Shown: positions 47,498 to 59,611 of the stretch, piece after piece | How positions within the stretch are numbered: the stretch's first letter is position 1 | Layout of the letters: every line of letters starts with the position of its first letter | Assembly (NCBI GenBank): GCA_019454045.1 | Contig: SKCR01023787.1 | Location: 1 to 64,000 of the forward strand | Reading direction: 5' to 3' | DNA: 64,000 bases | Source: Zanthoxylum bungeanum | Lineage: Eukaryota; Streptophyta; Magnoliopsida; Sapindales; Rutaceae | Position numbers and translations under genes: made by a program | Notes under the pieces: generated by a model | Databases searched by the model: none | The model's input: only the letters and a program-made list of their open reading frames with translations | What the model was told of the DNA's origin: nothing

Positions 47498-49511
47498 TGT
47501 TGGACAATTATGACCCATAGTGTCACTATATGTACAGATCATGGTGTTGTTGTACAAATTAACTATGTGACAAATGAGATTGCACTCTTATCATTTGTGA
47601 TTAGATCACCTAGATATATAAATGATAGGAGGTCCCTGTGATTTGTTCCTGGATTGAGAATGATATGAGACAGTATCAGTCCACGAAGGATAAATCATTA
47701 AACATCCCTAGTCAGAGCATTATCGAGATTGGACATCGATGAATGCGTAAAAGACTAGTATTACACTTGTGCGCGTTGTGAGGGCACAACGGCATAGTTC
47801 TCATATATTTTGGTATATGATACTCATGCAAGTTTAATAGGAGGTTGTGTTTCACCGATGGTACGGGAAACAGCTTCTTCTGGATAGACCCCCTCGGAAT
47901 TCCATTGGTAGTATGACTATGTGTCTATGGAAGTCCGAAATCAGGGTAGGTGTATTTGGTCTTAACCTGAGACTTGAACCGCTAATACTTACGACAATCA
48001 ATATACTTTGGTTGCGGTCATCCAGGGCTTTAACAGGTTCTGTGTACGCCAATACTGGGTATATTGAGAATCGTAGTGTGTTGGGTATGATGTCAAGATG
48101 GAAGTGTCACTCCAGTCATATGGAGTTGATGATCGCGCAGGGATACAGAACTGGTTCTCTAATAAAGGTTGCAACCGTCGGGATAATATGACTTGGTCAT
48201 GATTATCCGATATTAAAGAGACTAGTTGCTTGTTATCCGATATATGCTTCGTACGGGGCAGACACTGTACCAGCCCCAGGCCTCGCATGTGATCATCCGA
48301 TACTGGACAGAAATATGCAATACCATGTATACTATGCCTGATATAGATCCTTTATTCCCGTAAGGATATTTCCGGAGAATTGGGTAGTCATGTCGCTTTG
48401 CTAGAGGCCAACCTTGTCTTGTAAATCGGTATAAACATAGTACGAGGTACTTATGTGTTCGGATAGTCCGACGACCGAATTTACTACCAACATATCCGGG
48501 GATCTCATGGGTCGCTTCCCAAAGATTCACCGATGACGTATGACTCGCACTTTTAATTAATCTGGGATTAATAAGATGAGAGAGAAAATTAATCTGGGAT
48601 TAATTACGGAGATATTTTATCTGGGATAAAATATCAATTTAAAGAGAGATAACGATTAATTTGGAATTAATCGATTCATTAATATATTTGATAGATTTTG
48701 ACGCGGAATTAAAATTAGATTTTAATTCGGGCGAACGAATTAATTTAGAATTAATTCGTTAGCGACGTGAATAGTGATTTCGCTAGGTGTAATCATTTAA
48801 TTACGACGGAACGGAAAATTCGTTAATTTGGAATTAGCGAGTCCGAGCCCGGATTATTTGCAAGCGCATTCGTATTTCGAATTCGAGTGCGGCACGCAAG
48901 TCAAATCAAGCGTCAAATCATTAGTCGCATCAAGCGTCAAATCACTTGTCACTTTGAGTGATGTGACTTGACAACTTGATTGACTTGATGTGAGTTGATG
49001 GATGTGGTGGTTGGCATTAATGCTTGACTTTTTGTAAAGTAAAATATGATTAATGAATTTGGAAATTCATTAAGTGTATTGTATACACAAATCCAACACC
49101 AACCAACTCTCTCTTTTCTCTCATTCTTCCTCTCATCTACACGCCCATAGGAGGCAAAATTCTTCACTGTATTTTCTGGGAAATGCCGAGCAGTGAAGGG
49201 GAAGCAACTGAGATTTTGTGGTAAAATCACAAGTGCTAGCACACTTACGAGACATGCGAATGTGATAGGGAAGTCCACCCATGAGCCGGGAATCAAATGA
49301 CGAAGCTTGGAGCTTGGTTTCTTATTGATGAAGGCCGAAACCAGTGAGGGAATTCAGCTCTCTGCCGAGCAGTCCCAAGGCAGAAAGTTTGAGTTTTGTT
49401 GCCTACCGCGTCGCTCAACCGATCGATGTAAGTATTCTGCGACTTCCTCGATTGTATTCACACATGTTCATGCTTGTTTTATTGATCTTGGGATGCTTAG
49501 AATCTCCAACA
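47498..49511 (+). repeat. Copia C 5' LTR, 2,014 bp
   Basis: It starts TGTTGGACAATTATG after GTGAG (47493-47497) and ends GAATCTCCAACA. Near its 3' third it has seven short hairpins (48557-48841). It matches the right LTR at 57464-59494 closely over its whole length. Confidence 0.93.
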
Positions 49512-49512
49512 A

Positions 49513-49528
49513 TGGTATCAGAGACAGG
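49513..49528 (+). promoter_or_regulatory. Copia C primer-binding site
   Basis: TGGTATCAGAGACAGG begins one base after the LTR end and matches the initiator tRNA-Met primer. Confidence 0.9.
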
Positions 49529-52274
49529 TTAAAATCATGAAAAAGTTTAGGGTTAAAATTTGGGTAAACTTGAATTTGAGCATGATTAATGAAATTGGAT
49601 GAATTAGTATGCTTAAATGTGTTTGAAGTGAAGTTTGATTGGATCAATTTCAAGAAATTGGTTTGGAACAATTTTTCCCCAAATATTTGGTGTTGGCCGA
49701 ATGGATTGACGCCCTATTTTGTCTTGGAATTTTGTTTCATTGATCATTGGATGAGTTGGAAACAATCGGAAAATATTGATTGCGGATTTAATTTGATTGA
49801 AACCGAATCGATTTTGAAAATCCCTATATTGCCGAGACTTTGAGCATGTCATTGGGTTTGATTTTTGATTAATTTGTGTTGGACACTAATTGAAGTATAT
49901 GAGCATGATTAATTAGCCTAATTTGTGTTTTGGAAATAATGATTTGGGTGATTAATTATGTTAATGCACTTTGATTAATTAAATTGTAATATTGGATTTT
50001 AGTAATTTAGTTAATTGGGCCTTAAATTGGATTTGGGCTTGTTGTGTTGTAATTGGGCTTATTGGGCTTAGTTGTACTAAGTTAGGTTTATGCAAATTGG
50101 ATTGGATCCAATTGGGCCCAAAACCGCATCCATAAAGCCCAAATGCGACTTAATGAACCTTTAAAGTTTAATTGGGCCTAATGGGCCAAGATTGATTTCT
50201 AGGCTTATGGGGTAACTCCCGGATTGGATTTTGGTTATTCGGTTTGACCCGAGTTGACCAAAAGTCCACACCTTAAGAAATTAATTAAAAGCCCATTGGA
50301 CTTTAATTAAATTGACGTTGGACGTTAATCGGGTTTTGAGACCCGTTGCGATTAAATTTGGAATTTAAGTCGTAAAAGGTTTATTAATAAAGTGTGATAT
50401 TTAATTGGAATTAAAATAGCGAATTAGAATTGAATGCATATTAAATTGGATTAATGATGTAGTTTAATTTAATTCGAGAATTCGTACTTTGAATACTTAT
50501 TCGCAAAACGAGTTTGACTCGAGCAAAATCAAATCGTTGTTTGAACATTGGATGATCACTAATTATCAGATTAATTAATTTGATTAGATTGATTGATAAC
50601 ATGCTTGTGTGAATACATGGTTGCGATGCATGAATAATGTATATCGGATGGATATTAGATTGATGGGGCAATTTTAGAAATTGTTGTAATAAATTTGATT
50701 TATTAATTGGACCTGCGTGTCCAGCCTTATCACCTCCTTATTCTTTGTATTCTCTTCTTACCTATTCCCCTCAATGTAAATGAGGTTTCTTTAGAAGTGT
50801 AGTGTAACAGGTAGAATAAATATTTGTGCTAGCGGGAGAGAGAAAGGGAGAGATTTGATCTAGGATCAATGTGTAAAGTATCCATCCGCATATCATTATT
50901 ATTTTATTCATATGCGCTTTATTATGTGTTTAGAATGCATGTTTAAGAGTGTATGATGATGAGACCTTAACAAAGATAATAAATTGGTTTCCAATTTGCA
51001 CTCGAAAAACCCTCGCAAAATATTAAGCGTATTTCCTTCCATTGAGTGATTCTCACTCAAGATCCGAGACTGGCATTGGCTTGTTGGCCAAAGTCAAGGC
51101 CTTTGTCCGTCGAGGATGTGTTTGAATCATGAAGGCTTTGTTACATCTCAGTGTCTTGTCCAAGTTGTGGTTTGTTGGCCAAAGTCAAGACCACTTCTTG
51201 TCCATCGACATTGATTACGAAGCTTTCCATGGTCAATGGGTCGCGCTTAACTGGGATCACTAAGTTTGTTGTGCCAAAGTCAAGGCTTAGTTGATTCAGA
51301 GGAAAAAGGTTAGGTAATACATTGAATGTATTGGCATATATAAGATATATGTTTCGGACTTGGATGTCCCCCTACCAGATCTAAGAATTGGATTGGATCC
51401 AATTGATCTTAGAGATCTACCTAGTTAATTATCATACAATTTGTTGGCCAAAGTCAAGATTGTGTGATATTTAACGGGATCCTAGCCCACTAGGAAATGC
51501 GGTTTCCCGAGTACTCGACAGAGGGTTAGAGGCTCGCCGAAAAATAGTGGGAGGCAAGAATTGAATTTGCAATATTCGTTTAATTACTTGCCATACGCGC
51601 TCAAACAAATATCAATTCATCAAATAAATTAAATGTTAGTTGGACTAATATTTAAATGTTGTTTTAATAAATAGTTGGACTATATTCAAACTATTCATTT
51701 ATAGTTGATTTTATAATTGGATTATAGTAATCAATATAATTGATTTTAATCTATTAAATTATAGTTGATTAAATAGTTGGACTATTATAATCATTATAAT
51801 AAATAATACCTAAATCGTTGATTAAATAGTTGGACTATTAGAATCAAGATATAAATTGAAAGATTGACGTTTAATACATAATCATAGGGAAAATGTGTTT
51901 AAATGGTTTAATTTTCAAATTGGGAATAATTTTAGGATGGTCCAGGAAAAATAATAAGTTATTTTATTTGATAAAATAATATATTAGGCCTAAGCCTGGA
52001 GTTAAGCAAACAGTAGAGCATAATCTTTGGAAGATTATGTGATGATAACTTTAGTGCTTAATCCATTATACTTACCGCAGTAGACTCTTTAATTTCTGAA
52101 TCAGAACTAAGGATTAGATCCTTAAAGTATGATAAAGAAATTGAAGGATCTTCAAAGATCTATTTTAGATTTTAGAAGTACTAAATTGCAATAAAAACTC
52201 TTGGAGGGTTAATGACTATTCTCAAAGAGATAAAGTCAAAGTTTGCAATTAGGCAAGTAGAGCAAGGCGCACCT
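49529..52274 (+). other. Copia C leader and decayed gag region, with hairpin array
   Basis: No intact protein is present. At 51078-51468 there are four hairpins whose tops share TTG, an 11-12 nt loop containing (G)GCCAAAG, and CAAG, on unrelated stems. The 51900-52274 part may be remnant gag but I cannot show it. Confidence 0.5.
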
Positions 52275-54350
52275 TGATGAGTGGTAAATCTATCACTATT
52301 TCCCACTCATTTGACCTAATATTTCGTATAGTTTCTCGAGTTTTATGAACTTTTTGATGTGTTTTGTTGTTATTTTACAGATAAATAAAGTTTGGAAAGC
52401 ATTGGAGGCAATTTGGGGCAAAAATGGACAAAAATGTGTCAACAGGGATATTTTGGTCTTTCGCGCGTCGCGCCGCCAAGCCTTCCAAGTCGCGACGTCT
52501 AAAATGCGCCGAACAGTGCTAACGTGCGCCGGGTCCACAAATCAGAATCTGAGAAAAGTTTGACTTTGCTAAAATACGCCGTGCCACGTGTCACCATCAC
52601 AACCGATTTGCTAACATGCACATTGCCACGTGTCAGCATCCTACGGTGCCGACAGTCATCATCGCCACGTGTGCCACGTGTCATCCTATGTGTCTCCATG
52701 TCATCAGCCACGTCAGCAAGTCAACCGAGTCAACGCGCCACGTCATCATCAGCCAATCACAGAGCGACACGTGTCGCAATCTTATGGTGCCGACAATTGA
52801 TCTCAGCCGCCTTGCCACGTCAGCGCCACGTCATCAATGACGTCAGCATAATAATTGAGTCTTAGCCGCCATGCCACGTGTCGACCTTATCCTCTTATCC
52901 GAATCGCTATGTGTCAAGCTATCCTTGTGCCACGTCTTACTGTTCCAGCGTCGCGACGCCCAGACCTTATCTGCGCCTATAAATTGAGCTCGAGATTTCA
53001 GAATTCAACACACCTCTCTCTCTCTTGAATTCTCTCTAAAGAGAGAGTTTCTCTCTCTAGATTTTTTATTTTTTTTAGTTTTTAATTTTTAGTTTTGTAA
53101 ATAATTTTAATTACGTTTTGTAATAATAGTAATTTAATTTTTAATTTTTACTTTTTACAGTTATTACTATTCACCATGATGATGTAACTTCCCCAGCTAG
53201 GGTGAAAGGTAATTCTTTTACTGTTACTATTTAGATTAATCTCCCTTAAAATTAATATATTCACTATTTAAAATATTGACTTAAAAAGGATACCGCTATA
53301 TTGGTCGGTTGGTAATTTATTTTAAACTGGTTTAAACCTGACTAATCAAGGATACCGCCATATTGGTCGGTTGGTAAATTTAATTTTGGTTCTGCCTTAA
53401 TGGCTGGTTGGACTTAATTTGACTTAATCAGGATACCGCCAGATTGGTCGGTTGGTAATATTATCACAAGTTTATATATTATTTTATGGGAGATATCTAA
53501 ATTAGTAGTAGTAAAAGTAATTCCTTTTACCTTAGCATTTTATTTTATTGTAATTTATTTTCCAGCTTTTACTTTATGTCTTTTACTTTTATGTTGTTAC
53601 TAGCCCTAGTTATGTGTTAGTTATCTGGGGTTGTGATGAATTTTAATATCACCGGTTTATAAGGGATTATTTTATAGTTTGGGTAATTTAAAGGTTTATT
53701 TATTAAGTCTTAAGCTTAATGCTTCTTGTTGTCTGATCACCAATAAGATTGATATGGTAAATCTAAAATGAACTAGACATAGGGATTTTAGGTTTCAGCC
53801 TTAGACTTAATAGCCCACGATCTTCCTTGAGGATAAATAACCCTTTAATAGATTTCCTTCCAGGATAGGAATATACCTGTCGGGCGGGGGTAGCCATAAT
53901 TGGAACTTAAACTTAATGAATCCAGATAATTTGGTTGACATAGACATATGGTTCAATTGGGTTAAACTGGGTATTTGTAATTGACCATCGGAAGAGGCTT
54001 TTACATAATTTCGTGTTCCAGGTTAATAAATCAATATTTTACCCAACTATAAGATAATCACTTCATCTTTTAAAAGATATTAGAAGGATTCACAACCCTA
54101 GATCTTTGTGTCTTTTGTTATTTTCCTTAGTATTTTCTTTTATCTTTTTATTTATTTATTTATTTAGCAAATCTACAATCAACCAAATCAATTAAGCAAT
54201 CATTCTCTTCTCCCTCAAATAGATATCTGTAAATAAATAGATTCAATAATTAATAACAACAGTAGGAATTAAGTCCTCGTGGGATCGATATTTTTATACT
54301 ACTTGAACGATACGTGCGCTTGCGTTATACGTGTGTGTTTACGCCGGTCA
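52275..54350 (+). repeat. Solo LTR F (probably gypsy), 2,076 bp, inside copia C
   Basis: It starts TGATGAGTGG and ends CGCCGGTCA, with perfect 5-bp duplications CACCT at 52270-52274 and 54351-54355. The end ('GTGGGATCGATATTTTTATAC' followed by 'GCGCTTGCG') resembles the 3' end of Athila/Tat-type gypsy LTRs. It has a cluster of ACGT motifs before a TATAAA (52978-52983) and three 29-bp repeats (53287-53458). No internal region is present. Confidence 0.85.
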
Positions 54351-54355
54351 CACCT

Positions 54356-57300
54356 TACTTCGATATTCCAGAAACCCGAGGCTTGGCCAAAGGCTACTGG
54401 AATGTGAAAAAAGGGCAAAGGCAATATCATTATAATCTTATGGGAAGATAAAGGACATATCCCAAAATGTCTGCTTAAATGTGGCAAACGGGATCGCAGA
54501 AGCGTGACTTCCGTTTGGACAAAGCAGACATGAAGGAATTGAAGAACGAGCAAGGCTCTGACTTCAAATATGTTTGTCATAAATGTATTCACTACTAGTA
54601 TTAAAATTGGATTTTAGATACTTAGTGTGATATATATATACATATATATATTGATGTTCAGAATCTGCTATGAGCAGGATACTGACCTCAATTGAGATTT
54701 AATCTGCGGATTGGAAACGGGACGAAAGTCGTTGTTTTAACCGTAGATACCTAAGTTTAGGAACTACCCTCGGGTATGTACCTAAATTGGGAAACTGTTA
54801 TAATGTAACTAGTTTGACTAGATACATTATCTTTATATCAGTGTTTGACCCGCTGCAAGTGAACCTTTATATTCTAGAACACTAAAGTATTTTATTATAT
54901 AAAGATGATATTGAGATAAACACATTAGATGTGAATAACAGAATTTATATTTTGAATATAAATAAATCTCAAACGTACAACGTGACAAACAAACAGCTCA
55001 AACTGATTTGATCAGAAGAAACTAATTGTGGCATTGTTGTCTGTGACACAATCAAACAAGACTCGTATATCCACACTTTTGAAGAGTGCGTACTAGGACT
55101 AATTTGATTCCATTCAAATAAAGTCTACGAATCTAGTTTGTTAGGCAAAGTGCCTAAAACACTATTTACTTGGTAAAAGTGTAAATGCCACAAATCTGTT
55201 AGCCCTAGTTCATAGTGATGCAAGTGGGCCTATGTCTAGCTAGGCTAGAGGTGGATATGAATATTCCGTGACCTATACGGATGTGGCATTGCGTTATGGT
55301 TATGTGTTTCTATTGAAACACAAATCGGAAACTTTTAAAATTTCGACACGAAATAGACAAACAAATCGGCTAAAGTATTAAACTGTCACGGTAAGACCGT
55401 AATGGAAAATACTTAAGCAATAAGTTTCTAATACACTTGAAAGAGTATAGTATTCTTTCAATGAATACTCCTCCCGGAACACGTCAGTTAGACGGTGTGT
55501 CCGAACAGATAAACCGAATTTTGTTGGACATGATAAGGTTAATCATGAGTCGCTCTGAGCTACCATTTCCTTCAACGGATAAACATTTAACAGTGCAGAA
55601 CTTATTTAGAATAAGGTTCCATAAAAATCTGTTTGACAGATATCATATTAGATATGAACAGGAAAGAAACCAAGTTTCACATTCCTGAAAATTTGGGTAT
55701 GCTAGACATATGTTTGGATGATACCAAACTAAAACCCAAATTGGATAAGTGCCAAATTGTAGGTTATCCTAGGGATACATAAGTATAGTACTTATACAAC
55801 TCACAAGAGAACAAATAGATTATTGCTCACAATGCGGTTTTCCTAAGAGGAATACCGATATGCAGTGGTAAGTGGGAGGATAGTAAAACTCGATGAAAAT
55901 CGGAGTGATACTATTCAAGGAACCGATTCTTAATGGAACATAAATAGTTCATCAAGGATGAAACTATTACAAAAAATCTTCAAATACAAAAGAACCGCGT
56001 ATGTCGAAGAGAGTCAGAAAATAACCTGGGGTATGGGTTTCTGATCTCACCTCATAAAGATGTCTATCTTATTGAGGTATACAAACTGACTACGTATGAG
56101 GAAGTGATACAAGGTATCGACTCCCTATTATGACAAAATGTCATAAGTTCGAAATGGATTCCATGTAAATCAACCAAATTTGGATACTAGTTGATGTACC
56201 GCAAGGCATTGTGCCTATTGGTACTATAAGTCTTCAAGGAAGACATACATGGATGGAAACATACAAACGTACTAATCTAGGCTTGTAGCAGAAAGGTATC
56301 GTTATCAACATTGTGTTGATTACGATTCAACTTTTTACCTGTTGCCACGGTAAATCCATTTGGATAACGCTTGCAAATGCTGCATGTTTCATTTATGAAA
56401 TATGACAACTGAACGGGAAAATCGCTTTCCTGAAAAGGAAACCTTTTGGAGGATGTTTAAAACATCCTGACGGTTTTGTCGTACCAAAACTAGCAAACAA
56501 GGTTGCGGGTTATTCGATCCATGTTTTGATTGAAGCAAGCATTAGGTTCTTGGAATTATCGTTTTGATATAATCATAATAGTTTATGATTTAATTCAAAA
56601 CGAAAAGATTCTTGTGTATATAAGAGGGTTAGTGGGAGCGCACTGACAGTGGCTGTCCTATAAATAATGATAATATGTCATTTCTTGGAAATTATATTCC
56701 CATAAAACAATCGGTGAAAGCTTGGCTTTCGAGAAAATTCTTCGTAGAATTCTTGGGAGAAACAGCCTTTATTCAATGAATAAAGATCTTTTGGGAAAGA
56801 TTTAAAGTTGTTAAAACTCTCCGAGAACTCGTACATTGAAAAATGTACGCGACCTGGTGTCTCATACGCTTTAAGCATATGGATTGACAAACAGGCCAAT
56901 CCAAGTGATAGTCACTGGATTGATGTTAAGAACATCCGTTAGTTTCTTAGAGAACTAAAGATGTTGTCTTAAACTATGGAAATGGAGAACTTGAAGTGAC
57001 TGTGATCACTACTGCAAGTTTCATAAACCGATAAGACGATTACGAGTCACAAAACGGTACTATAAAGTTTGAATAACGAAACAGTGAGCTGGAAATCTTC
57101 CAAACAAGATACTGTTACCGAATAAACAACAAATGCGGGTTATTGCTGCAGCTGAGGTAGCAATAGAAGCAATCTGGGTCAATAACAAATCTAATTAGAT
57201 TAGATATAGTTCTGTTAGCAGCTGAGCTAGGCGTCAGCACAGGCTAAAGAATTAATGGTCTCATCAACGATCCAGATATATACTTCGATATTCATCTGAT

Positions 57301-57440
57301 TCATTCGGATCATACATCGTGGCGATGTGATGATCGAATAAATCGCATCATATGATAGTCATGCAAATCCGCCGACGAAAACCTTTCCTCAGCAATTTAA
57401 GCCAACCGTACATAGTTTGGGTGTAAGACACTCGAGTGAC
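54356..57440 (+). pseudogene. Copia C gag-pol remains, heavily degenerate
   Basis: From about 55138 the frame recalls integrase (LLGKVPKTLF; NLLALVHSDASGP; GGYEYSVTYTDVALRYGYVF). A later piece reads TPPGTRQLDGVSEQINRILL (about 55460-55530). RT-like words (TTYEEVIQGIDSLL; a 'GSWNYRFD' relic near 56550) and RNase H-like words follow, with many stops. A polypurine tract CCAAGTGGGAGAT (57451-57463) precedes the right LTR. Nothing is intact. Confidence 0.7.
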
Positions 57441-57463
57441 TGGCTATAGGCCAAGTGGGAGAT

Positions 57464-59494
57464 TGTTGGACAATTATGACCCATAGCAACACTATTTGTA
57501 CAGATCATGGTGTTGTTGTACAAATTAACTATGTGACAAAGGAGATTGCACTATTATCATTTGTGATTAGATCACTTAGATATATAAATGATAGGAGGTC
57601 CCTGTGATTTGTTCCTGGATTGAGAATGATATGAGACAGTATCAGTCCACAAAGGATAAATCATTAAACATCCCCAGTCAGAGCATTATCGAGATTGGAC
57701 ATCGATGAATGCGTAAAAGACTAGTATTACACTTGTGCGCGTTGTGAGGGCACAACGACATAGTTCTCATATATTTGGGTATAGGATACTCATGCAAGTG
57801 TAATAGGAGGTTGTGTTGCACCGATGGTATGGGAAACAGCTTCGCTCTGGATAGACCCCCTCGGAATTCCATTGGTAGTATGACTATGTGTCTATGGAAG
57901 TCCGAAATCAGGGTAGGTGTATTTGGTCTTAACCTGAGACTTGCACCGCTAATACTTACGACAATCAATATACTTTGGTTGCGGTCGTCCAGGGCTTTAA
58001 CAGGTTCTGTGTACGCCAATACTGGGTATATTGAGAATCGTAGTGTGTTGGGTGTGATGTCAAGACGGAAGTGTCACTCCAGTCATATGGAGTTGATGAT
58101 CACGCAGGGATACAGAACTGGTTCTCTAATAAAGGTTGCAACCGTCGGGATAATATGACTTGGTCATGATTATCCGATATTAAAGAGACTAGTTGTTTGT
58201 TATCCGATATATGCTTTCTACGGGGCAGACACTGTACCAGCCCCAGGCCTCGCATGTGATCATCCGATACTGGACAGAAATACGCAATACCACGTATACT
58301 ACGCTTGATATAGATCCTTTATTCCCGTAAGGATATTTCCGGAGAATTGGGTAGTCATGTCGCTTTGCTAGAGGCCAACCTTGTCTTGTAAATCAGTATA
58401 AACGTAGTACGAGGTACTTACGTGTTCGGATAGTCCGACGACCGAATTTACTGCCAACATATCTGGGGATCTCATGGGTCGCTTCCCAAAGATTCACCGA
58501 TGACGTATGACTCGCACTTTTAATTAATCTGGGATTAATAAGATGAGAGAGAAAATTAATCTGGGATTAATTGCGGAGATATTTTATCTGGGATAAAATA
58601 TCAATTTAAAGAGAGATAACGATTAATTTGGAATTAATCGATTAATTAATATATTTGATATATTAAACAAAATTGGATTTTGACGCGGAATTAAAATTAG
58701 ATTTTAATTCGGGCGAACGAATTAATTTAGAATTAATTCGTTAGCGACGTGAATAATGATTTCGCTAGGTGTAATCATTTAATTACGACGCAACGGAAAA
58801 TTCGTTAATTTGGAATTAGTGAGTCCAAGCCCGGGATTATTTGCAAGCGCATTTGTATTTCGAATTCGAGTGCGGCACGCAAGTCAAATCAAGCGTCAAA
58901 TCATTAGTCGCATCAAGCGTCAAATCACTTGTCACTTTGAGTGATGTAACTTGACAACTTGATTGACTTGATGTGAGTTGATGGATGTGGTGGTTGGCAT
59001 TAATGCTTGACTTTTTGTAAAGCAAAATATGAATAATGAATTTGGAAATTCATTAAGTGTATTGTATACACAAATCCAACACCAACCAACTCTCTCTTTT
59101 CTCTCATTCTTCCTCTCATCTACACGCCCATATGAGGCAAAATTCTTCACTGTATTTTCAGGGAAATGCCGAGCAGCGAAGGGGAAGCAAGTGGGATTTT
59201 TTGGCAAAATCACAAGTGTTTGCACACTTACGAAACATGCGAAGGTGATAGGGAAGTCCACCCATGAGCCGGGAATCAAATGACGAAGCTTGGAGCTTGG
59301 TTTCTTGTTGATGAAGGCCGAAACCAGTGAGGGAATTCAGCTCACTGCCGAGCAGTCCCAAGGCAGAAAGTTTGAGTTTTGTTGCCTACCGCGTCCCTCA
59401 ACCGATCGATGTAAGTATTCCGCGACTTCCTTGATTGTATTCACACATGTTCATGCTTGTTTTATTAATCTTGGGATGCTTAGAATCTCCAACA
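57464..59494 (+). repeat. Copia C 3' LTR, 2,031 bp
   Basis: It starts TGTTGGACAATTATG and ends AATCTCCAACA, followed by GTGAG (59495-59499), the same 5-mer that precedes the left LTR. Element C is therefore 11,997 bp including solo LTR F. Confidence 0.93.
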
Positions 59495-59499
59495 GTGAG

Positions 59500-59611
59500 T
59501 TCACTGATTATTTAAAGGAGAATGATATTCTCACTCAATATATTGCTCTAGGTACTCCACAACATAATGGAGTGTCTAATAAGAGAAATCAAACTTTATT
59601 GGATATGGTTC
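59500..59611 (+). pseudogene. Copia B integrase, continuation after element C
   Basis: The frame reads FTDYLKENDILTQYIALGTP, then QHNGVSNKRNQTLLDMV. It continues the integrase broken at 47497, with the second half of the catalytic core; the usual glutamate of 'GVSE' is N here. It is cut again at 59612 by the LTR of element E. Confidence 0.85.

Noticed and set aside
47642..48530. Short frames in the C LTRs that recur at 57678-58158
   Set aside because: They recur only because both LTRs are copies; no protein family is recognisable.
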